NCBI GenBank assembly: GCA_002914845.1
Contig: JXTC01000038.1
Span: 62,001-126,000 of the forward strand
Source of the DNA: Trema orientale
Taxonomy: Eukaryota; Streptophyta; Magnoliopsida; Rosales; Cannabaceae
Reading direction: 5' to 3'
DNA: 64,000 bases
Numbering within the stretch: the first letter of the stretch is position 1; the number at the start of each line of letters is the position of its first letter. Under the pieces are notes generated by a model. It did not search any database. It was not told where the DNA came from and saw nothing but the letters and a program-made list of their open reading frames with translations. Position numbers and translations under genes: made by a program. Below, piece by piece: positions 37,440 to 47,736 of the stretch.

Positions 37440-39530
37440 CATTGGTATGGAGATTAGTGTTCGGTCACCTACATATGGATCTTATAATAAGTTGTCCTAG
37501 TCATCTGTTCTTTGCAGAGCTAAAAGACAAGACTGTGAGATAGTTAAGACTATTATGCTTTGAGTATGAGAAAACGTCCAGCCAAACGGTTAATTTTTCG
37601 AAATCTGTAATAACATACAGTACAAATATTGGGGTTGTCTTGGAAGAGAAATCAAATTGTGCTTGGGGTTAGAAGTGAGCAATCATCATGATAAATACTT
37701 GGGTTTACCAACTCTGGTGGGTCGTAACAAAAAGTCTACTTTCAACTGGATAAAGAAACGGGTATAGAATAAGCTTCCACTCTGGAGAAGCAAAATCTTT
37801 TTTGTGGGTAGCAAAGAGGTTTTCATCGAGGCTGTGGCCCAGTCCCAATCCATTCCAACATACACCGTGAGCATTTGCAAAGTCCCCACTACTTTGTGTG
37901 ATGAGTTGAAATCTCTTATCACTAAGTTTTGGTGGGGTCGGCCAGGAAAAAGGAAAAAAAAAGATACATTGGATGAGATGGGAGAAACTTTATAAACCAA
38001 AGTTTGAAGGAAGTTTGGGATTTAGGGACTTCAGGGTTTTCAATAAGGCGCTGGTGGTGAAACAGAGATGGAGCCTAATTCATGATTCGACTTCCTTGTT
38101 AGCACGAGTTTTTAAATGTAAATATTTCCTAAACGCAGACTTTCTCTCTGCAAAAGTTGGGACCGGTGCTTCCTATGATTGACAAAGTATTATTTGGAGA
38201 GTTGACCTCCTCAAAAAGGGTGTTCGTTGGCATATTGGAGATGGGTCAAAAATGAGTTTATTTCGTGATCCTTGGTTGCCGAGACCCTATACTTTCAGAC
38301 TAACATCTCTCATGAGTGGTTTTTCTGATCATTGTGTTGTGGCGGATATAATCTTCAATGGAAAATGGAATTTGGATCTCATAAATCATATGTTAACGTT
38401 CTTTCTTATTGACAGATATTGCATTGAGAGTATTCCCTTTAAGTGACTCTGTTTTGGAAGATAAGCTCCTTTGATACTATAATTCTAATGGAATCTACTC
38501 TGTAAATCTGGATACAAGTTGGCTATGACCTTAATGGTAGAAACAGGTCCTTCTACTCCTTCAACTGATATGTCCTAGTGGAAGTGTCTTTGGCATCTCA
38601 AAATTCCATCAAAAATGAAAAGAAAAAAAAAAAAAACTTATTTGGAGACTCTTTCGTATCATTCTTCCTACCCGTGATACTCTCAGAGATCATCATGTTG
38701 ACATTGATACTGTATGCCCCTAGTGTAAAGTAGAAAATGAGGATGGCTTCCATGCCTTTTGGGGCTGTGAAAGGGTGGCTAGAATTTGGTCTGTTTTATG
38801 CTTTTGGCCTATGCTTTTAAGGTTCGTAGGCTCTCTTCTGCCTAGTTTCTTACTTTTTGCCGTCACAAATATATTAGCAAAAATGATGTTGCTCTTTTCT
38901 GTATGGTGATTTGGAACATTTAGTCGGCTAGAAACAAATTAGTCTTTAAAAATTGTTTCAAGTATGACTCAATGATCCTGGAAGAGGCTGGGAGATTTCT
39001 GTTTGAGTTTCAAGAGTATCATAACATTCAGATTCCCCCTCCATCTGGCAGGATTGTTGATGTTACTTTGGTTGAGGAACTAAATACAATAGGGGTTGGG
39101 ATTGTTGTTCATGACTATCGAGGGCGGGTCCTTCGATGTGCTTCTATCAAACTAGCCAAAGTTTGCTCCCCCCTTTGTTGCTAAACTTCTAGCTTTTCGA
39201 GAAGGTCTAAGGTTTGCTCTTACAAATGGCTTCTAGATTGGAATAGCTGAATGTGATACTTTAAATGTTATTGAAGTAATTACTTCTAATTATGCTGTTG
39301 GTTTTGAAGAGTCTATTATTTTAGATATTAAGAATCTTCTTAGCTTTTTTAGAAGTCGTAAGTGTTATTATTACTCTAGGCTTGGGAACTTAGTTACTTA
39401 TTCCTTTTCCAAGTTTTCTCTTAATATCCTCGGACGATCAGATTTGGTTGGATATCTATCCAAGTTGTATTTTGTATGTAATTTTGGCAGATATTGCCCC
39501 TATTAATTAAATTTTCCAATCTTTTCGTCA
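37440..39530 (+). pseudogene. 5'-truncated LINE ORF2 remnant
   Basis: Begins within the RT around the FADD region (SHLFFAE, then CRAKRQDCEIVKTIML). It continues through VNFSKSVITYSTN, DKYLGLPTLVGRNKK (37690-37735), KFWWGRPGKRKK, GSLGFRDFRVFNKALV, KQRWSLIHDSTSLLARVFKC and GDGSKMSLFRDPWLP (zf-RVT), and ends with an RNase H-like part (VTLVEELNTIGVGIVV) near 39060-39180. Many stops and frameshifts. It is a different, older family member than the LINE at 26.6-33.2 kb. No poly(A) tail is obvious. Confidence 0.75.
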
Positions 39531-40728
39531 AAAACTAGAGTAAATTATTTATGAACCGTCCTTTTCTAAACATATCATATTAAAGTTCGATTTGTTATAT
39601 CTACCATTTACCAAAACACATATAGAAGTCAAGAGAGACTTACAAAATCGTCTACGTAGTGTTAATATATATGCATTTATAATACGTTGGTAGTTGTACG
39701 TCAACCAATCATCATTTGGGTTCAGAAATTTATATTCTTTATTATTCACATTTCGACGACTTCTACAAAACATCCCTAGTGGTTTCGGTTAATTAATCGT
39801 ATGAGAGAGAGAGAGAGAGAGAGACTACTTATAAATGAGATATCTGTGCTTTACGAAAATATTAAATTATTTTTGTTTTTTTAAATATTTTTGAAACGTC
39901 AAAAAAGAAAATTAATTAGCTAGGAAGTGTTAACGATTATCTTAATCTCCTTAATTAACAATTAACAAAATAGATAATATGCCAAATTACTCATATGTCA
40001 CGATCACGAACTAGTTAAGACTATTTTTTAATACCATCGAAATTAATAAAATTACATACATATTCTCCTGAAGCCAATGAGTTAATAATGTAGAACAAAA
40101 TAGCAGATAATTAATAGTATTTTAATAATTATCTTATAACTTGTGATAATTATTAACTGGTGATAGAGTTTCATCTATTTAGAATTTATTTAGGTTTAAA
40201 TTCTTAGAATTAATTTTCTAGTTGAATTAGGATTGTTTATATGTCTATCCATATACAAAGCCAGCTATGCAATTATAATTAGACTCGTTATCAAATTTCA
40301 TGTGTAATCATAACTCTCTAATTGCTCTCTCCTGTTTCTTCCTCCTCCTTTCTCTTCTCTAGTTAACCTTGCAACCCACCAAATACAAAAGTCAAGAGGG
40401 TATAAATTGACTTTACCTAAAAGATCATTCACCTGCTTCATTTTCTGCATTATAAGAGATATATATATATATTGTGCAAGTTTTGTGACCGAATCATTTA
40501 TATATTCATTCACTAGATTTCTGTTATACGTATTTTCAGGGCACTTGATATTTAGCCATAGTTCCTAATCAAAACCCAACTCAGGAACCAAAACCACGAC
40601 TACAGCAAAGGATATTTGTGCCATTGCACTTGCTCCCCCATAGACTTGTGTGACTTTATAAACTACCCCCATTTGATTATTTTCAACCAACTTTAACTGA
40701 AAATCTCTCTTCATGACCAAACTTAGCC
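39531..40728 (+). promoter_or_regulatory. Upstream region of the second TBL gene
   Basis: No gene before 40729. A (GA)n run lies at 39804-39824. A good TATA box, TTTATAAACTA, is at 40654-40664, about 65 bp before the start codon on the plus strand, preceded by pyrimidine-rich sequence. Confidence 0.55.
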
Positions 40729-42448
40729 ATGGAAACCATTTTCTCCATTAATGACAGATGGAAGTTGTGCAAATATGCTTGCTTCTTAGGCTGCATCACC
40801 CTGTTTTTCATTCTCAACCATAACCACCAGAGTTCAAACCTTTTGACTCAGCAAAACTGGGGCGTATCGCGAACCTCAACCAATGTATCAGCCACTAACT
40901 TGCAAGTTTCCGAGACATCAAGCGCCCTTGGAAATAAGAAGCAACCAAGTACTGATCATGAAGAAGAAAAGTGTAACATGTTTGAGGGAAAATGGATTTA
41001 CAATCCGGAGGGAAGTCCTTTGTACAATGGATCACAGTGTCCATTCCTCGGCGAGCAAGTTAGCTGCCGAAAGAATGGGCGCCCGGATTTCGACTATGAA
41101 AAATGGAGTTGGGAAGCTAAAGGGTGTAAGATCCCAAGGTAAAGTAAGCTAGAAGTTTTTTTTTTTCCATTTTTTTTTCCCCCTTTTTGGAATAACTTGT
41201 TTAAGTGCAATCAAAAGCATTGACAAGGTTTGTTTGGAAGGTTTAATGGCAAAGAAATCTTGGAGAATCTAAGAGGAAAGAGAGTGATCATAGTTGGGGA
41301 CTCTCTAAACAGAAACCAGTGGGAATCTCTGGCTTGTCTTCTTTACAGTGCTGTACTTCCTTCTCAAGCCTATGTTGACGTGCATAGTGGCACCTATAAG
41401 GTCTTTAGAGCAAAGGTAATAAAGTTGAATAGATTTCATTGCCACTATATGCCTAATTGTGGTTTGAACTGAACACTTTTAAAGTGTGACATCATGTTTT
41501 GTTTCTTGCTATATAATAGGAGTACAACTGTTCTGTGGAGTTTTACTGGAGCCCATTTCTAGTTCAACTTGAAGTGAACAAAGCAAGTGGAGATCGGATT
41601 CTAAGACTTGACAAACTATCTGACTCGGCTAAGAAGTGGCAAGGAGCAGATATCATGGTGTTCAACACTGGTCACTGGTGGGTTCATCGAGGGAAACTCC
41701 AAGCGTAAGTTTTCTTTTTCTTTCATTATACTCGGTTACTCTGGTTAACTGTCTTTGATATTTAAAAGATATTAGACTTTGATATTTAAAAGATATTAGC
41801 GCCGAGGCTCTTGAACTTTGATATTTAAAAGATATTAGCGCCAAGGCTCTTGAACTTTCTTTGGTTTTCTACTTGTTCCTGAAATTAGGAAAATATTATG
41901 TGATTTCGTGTCAAGGAAACTGTCATATAAAGAAGACTAGAAAATTTCGCAGGTGGGACTTGTTTCAGAACAAGGGGAAATTGGTGGAGAAGATGGAGAC
42001 TGAAAAAGCATTGGGAATGGCTATGGAGACTTGGTCTAGTTGGATCGATAGAAACGTGGATTCAAACAAAACAAGCGTCTTCTTCCGAAGCATATCACCC
42101 GAACACAAAGGAAAACAATGGTGCTACAATAAAACACAGCCCATCATCGATGATTCTTATGTCGCAACATTTCCAGATAAAATGATACGGATTGTGGAGA
42201 GAACAATTCAGGGGATGAAGACCCCAGTGACTTACTTGAACATCACCAACTTGTCTCGGTACCGAAGGGATGCACATTCAAGCATTTACAGAACAAAGCA
42301 GGGGAAGACTTTGATAGCAATGAAGCAGAAACAGCCCGAGTCTTTCGCAGATTGTAGCCACTGGTGTTTGCCTGGACTGCCAGATACGTGGAACAGGCTG
42401 TTGTTGGCATTATTCTTGAAAACCTCCAAAGAACTCTCTATTTCTTAG
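40729..42448 (+). CDS. Trichome birefringence-like (TBL) polysaccharide O-acetyltransferase
   Basis: Four exons, 40729-41138, 41241-41415, 41520-41704 and 41953-42448, with consistent GT..AG phases, encode 421 residues. A short cytosolic N-terminus and one membrane anchor ([14 protein letters not shown], about residues 17-30) mark a type II Golgi protein; a Ser/Thr-rich stem follows. The PMR5 N domain ([37 protein letters not shown]) precedes the catalytic domain with GDS at 156-158 ([12 protein letters not shown]) and D390-x-x-H393 ([15 protein letters not shown]). It acetylates a wall polysaccharide; NRNQW and [17 protein letters not shown] suggest a membrane-anchored subgroup distinct from the TBL gene at 6.4-9.9 kb, possibly near the mannan-acetylating TBL23-26 group (weak, from memory). 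It appears intact. Confidence 0.93.
41753..41855 (+). repeat. Small tandem repeat in intron 3 of the TBL gene
   Basis: A 23-bp unit, CTTTGATATTTAAAAGATAT plus TAG, starts at 41753, 41777 and 41816; the last two are followed by a GCGCC(G/A)AGGCTCTTGAA block. This is a 39-bp tandem duplication on top of a 24-bp one. Confidence 0.85.
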
Positions 42449-43437
42449 TATCTAGTTGTTCCCATATAATTTATTGAGCAAGCAGCAACCAGAAGGTGGC
42501 ACATACATATTTAAATGCATTAGTAATCTTGACCATTCATGATACTGAAAAATAGTGCTAACTAAATATTACTAGTTAAACGTCAATCTAGTTCTTGCTA
42601 GAATCAACAACGAAACAACTGCGCTAGTTTTGCAGCTAGATCACGGTTTTTGCTCTAAATTACACATCACTTTCCCAAAGAAAAAGTACTCAATTATAAG
42701 ACATAAATGTATAACGAAATGAGCAATCGGATCTCTCCACGCCTCACTACTTCCTAGCCTTATCTAATAATCACATTTTTAATATAATTCAACGTAAAGC
42801 ATCCAGCAAACCTGACCGCTAACCATAGTGTGACGACAATGAACATCGATGCCTTTATAGGCATTTCCTCAAAGCTGCCTTTCTCATACCAGGCACCTTT
42901 TTGGGGATAAAATAAGCAATTGAAAACAAGAACAAGAAAGAATTCAATTAGCACAGACGGCTTTTAAATACACACATTCTTTTCCAATGAAAAAAAAAAA
43001 TCTCACTCATGGGACAAGTAGATAATAATGAGCAACAGAATCTCAAGAGACTTCAGTAGCCCAGCCTTCTCTAACCCTGAGTTTAATAGCACAGAACATA
43101 GATAAATTGGACTCAGCTAATGAACGTACTTATTTAATAACAAAGTAAGGCTTCGTGGACAAAGCTGAGAGAGTTTAAGATTATATAAATGGATTGCATC
43201 ACGTTTCCAAAGTAAATGGAGCCTGCCTTAACTTGTGGGAGTCTTTGTAGCTATAATTTACTTATTATCTTGTCCCAGAACGCAGATTTTTGGGAACATG
43301 ACCCAGTTTAGTACAAAGTCTGCAGGATGCCGAAATCTGGCAGTCAATATTAGTGTCCAGCACCAGAACCTTAATCTCCAAGATGAAGGGCAGAGGAGCA
43401 AGGTAGAAAGATCATCTACACGAGGTGAAACTGGCAT
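42449..43437. other. Convergent intergenic region
   Basis: The 3' ends of the plus-strand TBL gene and the minus-strand ATI3-like gene face each other here. No other gene or repeat is recognised; it presumably holds both 3' UTRs. Confidence 0.6.
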
Positions 43438-45549
43438 CTAGAGAAGTTCCCATTCAGATTCACAAGAACCATGGTGCGGAAGTTTCTTTGTCTCATCCAC
43501 AACAAGTGTGGTTGTCAAAGACTCCCTATATTCTTGATTCAAATTTTTATCATCCCCATACTGCAATGCGAGCTGCTCATACTCCTGCTTCCTTGATGAC
43601 CTCATTCTAGAATAAAGTGCTTCCCTAATTTTCTTCTGAAAAAAGAGAATTGAATTTTAGATAACTAAAAATGGTGTGAGTTTTGGAGAGAGAGAGAGAG
43701 AGAGAGAGAGAACCTTGTAAGGCCTCCATTTGCCTTCAGGTTGAGGAAGAAAATGAATTTCATTTTCATTAACCAGCACACAAGTTTCCTCAAGCTTCAT
43801 CTTATCACTTTGTGGAATGGTAACTGTTCCATGTTCAGTAGCAGTCTTACTCTCAGTTGCATCAAAATTCCAGCCAAACAATTTGCCTGAAAAAATTCAC
43901 TGCAATCAGTTATAATCACAAATGAAAGATATGAAAAATATCAAAAGTACCATATAACCATAAGCAAAATAGTTTAGCAAGAGAAGACATAATATGGAAA
44001 TAAAAGTTGTAGTCAGAAGTCAGAACCTAAAAAACCTTTTAAAGAAAAACACCATAAATTTTCATAAGCTGTTAAAAGTTGTCATCAGGCAAAGGAGTTG
44101 AGCATACAAATTGGTATTAATTATTAGAGGGAAAAAAAACTGCATCATGTATAACTTGTGAGTGGGAGAGCAAAATACCTTGATGAGAAACGTAGACATC
44201 CTCATCAGCACAATTGTTATCTGCAGCTGCCAAACTGGAAATCAAAACAGAGCAAGCAAAGAGAGAGAAAAAAAGAAAAAGAAGGATAAACTTATACAGG
44301 GCCCTGGGAATACTCACCATTTGATTTTGCTGATATGCCACCACAAAATGGAACTCCCATCTCATCTACATTGTTTTGAACAGAGTTCAGCAAGATAATC
44401 TCATTTGATGACTGGCAGTCATTTGATAAAGCAGCAATATATTCGCTTGCATTTTCGATTTCATCAGAGTCTTCTCTGTTGGAGTCAGACCTTGTATCTT
44501 CATTCATAGATGGGGTTGTCATTGAAGCCTTCTCATCCCCTGAAGCTTCATGAATTTCATTTACAAATTCACAGCATGATGTTGATCCTCTACTCAAACA
44601 TTTTTCAGGGCTGATTACACATGATTCCTCAGTTGGCATCAACTTTGCTTGACTTTGAGTTGCATTGACACCCACGTTTGAACTATTATATGTACTCTCA
44701 TCCTGATGTTGTCTTAAAAGCAAGTTAGAGCATGCTTCTTTGAAACACTCCCTAGAAGGTCCACACAAATTGTCTTGATCACTGCGTACATTGATCAGTG
44801 GTGCAAGGCCAACATCTTTACCATTATCAGGAGTTACCTTTACAGCCCTAGTTGACTGATCATCAGCCTTTGCAGGCTCTTCTTTCTTCCTCACATTTGG
44901 CTTTCTATAAATTCCTTCACCAGAATCTTGTTCTACAGTAAAACGACATGGTGAAACTTTCTCTGAATCCACCGAAGTTGGTGGAAGCAAATCTTGCATT
45001 ACATCTGAATAGAACCTTTTCACACTTGCCCCGACAGTCTGCACCTGATTCTCAACATATTTGACTGTATCCTGTCCAAAGGAATAACATGGACACCAAT
45101 AATGTTAACAAGAGGAAACCACACGCTCAAGTCAGGAACAAATTTATGTGTCCCATTTGCTCGTGTTGAACACACTATATGACATAAGAACTGAGATATA
45201 TTGATAACAGCAGAGACACGGGTTCTCACAAAGCTATCTTCCAATATGCATAACTTTTAAGAAACAATCACATGAGAATATGTCGACAACAGAGATAAAG
45301 TAGGAGGGACAGTTATCAGGGAGATCATTTAGCAATGACCTTGCAGGTGAGAACATCTGGCTACCATCCTATTTGGGTGTTTAAGGAATAATTTACTAGC
45401 AACCACTTTAGAGCCTAAAGAGTACGAAACAGCTGAAGGCTGTATAGTAATAAAGGGCATACCTGGTACATGATTTCTTCCACCTCCAAGCACATTGCTT
45501 CAAACTTCTCGTATACATTCCCAACCCAAGTGATTCCTTTTACATCCAT
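43438..45549 (-). CDS. ATG8-interacting protein ATI3-like, C-terminal LIR
   Basis: Five exons (45463-45549, 44318-45071, 44179-44226, 43714-43886, 43438-43635) give 419 residues. The N-terminus is conserved-looking and helical (MDVKGITWVGNVYEKFEAMC, MYQDTVKYVENQVQTVGAS, FYSDVMQDLLPP). A long acidic, Ser-rich, probably disordered middle follows, then a conserved C-terminal part (LFGWNFDATESK, NENEIHFLPQPEGKWRPYKK, REALYSRMRSSRKQEYEQLA). The last residues are ESEWELL: W416-x-x-L419 preceded by acids is a canonical ATG8-interacting motif, and ATI3 proteins of dicots are described as having a C-terminal WxxL. That and the overall layout suggest an ER-linked autophagy receptor; the family name rests on memory, the LIR is seen. 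There is no signal peptide or membrane span. Confidence 0.7.
43636..43713 (-). other. 78-bp intron starting directly with a (CT)n tract
   Basis: The donor reads AAG|GTTCTCTCTCTC on the minus strand: a (CT)n microsatellite (43686-43712) begins two bases after the exon. The acceptor is TTTTTTCAG. Both flanking exons read in frame across it. Confidence 0.7.
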
Positions 45550-47736
45550 TATCGGTCTTTCAGTAAATAAAGTAACCGGGATACTGCTATTCTATCTGCA
45601 TAAAATTACATAAAGATCAGCAAAAGAATTTTCTAAACCTGTTCCGTGAAGTTTCATAGCCTTGCAAAAGAAAATCTCATCATAAGAAAAAGAAAGACAA
45701 TACCAACTAGCCCTTTACTGGTTTAGTGCATCATAAAATAAATGCAATGATCACTTTGCATAACAATGGCTACAAGGTTAATGATCAGGCGCCAAGTAAA
45801 ATGGTATTACAACAACCAAGAAACAGAAAAGAAAACCGTGGAGTCATTAGATAATAAGTTGAACAAAAAAGAAGTTTTTCACAAACTTCAACCAACCTTA
45901 GTAGAACAGTCAAGTAAAGCAAACAGGGTTTTCCCTCCTCATAATCCCCAGCTTCAAAATAAAAAATTGGACCTTGCTCCATGCGAGCAAACCCCTAAAT
46001 CAATTATACAATTACTCTATTGATAACCCCATATACCCACAAAAAGAGAAAGTTCTAATTAGTATTACCACAGCTATTTCCCAGAGAAAGAGCTTCAACA
46101 TATGGACTACAAAGATAAGAACGATTAGAACCACACAAGAAATAAAACACAAAATATTACATCATACCAGATTACAGAGAGAAAGATAATTTACAAATAT
46201 GTACATATAGACCAAAAAAACATGTACAAGTACAAATAAAGAGGATTATATATAATATACTCGTCAAAAATTACTTAATCAAACAAAAATAAATAAATTA
46301 TCAGAAAGAAGAAAACGCGGGGGGGGGGGAAGCTTCAGTGAAAAAAATAAATAAATAAACCCTTTTGAATTTTCCTCTTGCAGAATGAAACTTTGATGAT
46401 CATCACTCATATAATTGAAGGTGCAGAACTTACACGTTAATGTTAGGAAATATGGTGAAGAACCAGAAGCCAAAAGCTTTTGAGTTCATAGATTTTGCCT
46501 GGTACCCAATTTAGCTTTGCTTGTAAAGCTCCTAAATACGATCACGCCAAGAAAGAGCAAATATAATATATATATATATATATGTATATGTGACGGGGAG
46601 AGAGATACAAGCAACTTACAGAGGTAGAGGTACAGACAATAGTCTTTCCATTAAAGAAACAAAAATCCACAGGAGTGTTGGCTTGGCTTGGCTTCTTCAA
46701 CCTTATATCTGACACGTGTTAAGAAAAAAATAATTCAGTAGTGAAAACAATAAAAATGGTGTTTCCTCAAAAAAAATAAAAATAAAAATGGTGGAAATTA
46801 ATATAAGGAAAATGAAAAATGAAAACTACCCTTTTCTTTTTTCTTTTTTTTCTTTTTTCATAGTGACCTGGTGCAGTGGTACAGCAACGGCATCAATCTT
46901 TTTCTTCTTTTAAAGTCAGTGGGTCCCACGCGTTCCTGCAAGTTGAAGATTATGGTATGGAGGCTTTCCTTCCATTTGGGCATTTGGAAAGATTGGGCCT
47001 AATATCTACCACATCAAGTCCAACTTATGGCCCAGTGTCCAAACACAGACTAGCAAGATAACGAGTGAATGACATTCACAAATCAAATCACGATCCTTAT
47101 ATTTGCTTCACCCAAAAAAGAAAGGAAAACGCACCATCTCTATGCGTGGTATTATTAAAACGAGTTACGTCACCTTGCTGTTTGGTTTACGAACTTTAGA
47201 ATGGATACGTACTATCAATTGACCATGGTGATCACATTAATCAAGTTTCAGTCCTAAAATATATATACACATGCACAAAAACCTGACGGCGATCATAGTC
47301 ATATATGCACAGCGTAATTGCTAATCAAACATGCTTGCAATCTTCGGTGTTTGAGATGTAGAGTTCAAATTCCTCTCCCCAGGAAAAGTAAATAAACAAA
47401 AAAAAAAAAAAGAAAAGAGATATATTACCTTAACATGAGGCCTACTTTTGTCCTGTTTTACTTTGCATCAATATTCTTTTCCGCCAAATGGGCAAATATA
47501 AGTGTTGTGTAATTATGAGCAAATTTAATGTCACTCGGGTGGGCGAACTTGATTGTCTCAAAGTAACTTCACATTAGTTATTACGTAATATTTAGCCAGA
47601 TATACAACAGATCAACGCAATCTTTGAAGTTGTGCTTGTGAAACCTAAACCATCACAAACACCAGACCTATCGCAAAACCACAGAAAAACTCGGGTAAGT
47701 CGAGTATCATTATGTTCCCATCTAAAAGGTTTAACA
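45550..47736. other. ATI3-like promoter side and NECAP 3' flank
   Basis: No further coding gene. Upstream of the ATI3-like start the sequence has an in-frame-free leader and possible 5' UTR introns that cannot be settled by eye. A (TA)n tract lies at 46563-46582 and a G9 run at 46320-46329. About 46860-47060 is GC-richer but its frame has no recognisable domain. Confidence 0.45.

Noticed and set aside
41861..41952. In-frame extension upstream of TBL exon 4
   Set aside because: Intron sequence; the acceptor TTCGCAG at 41946-41952 restores the conserved LQAWDLF reading.
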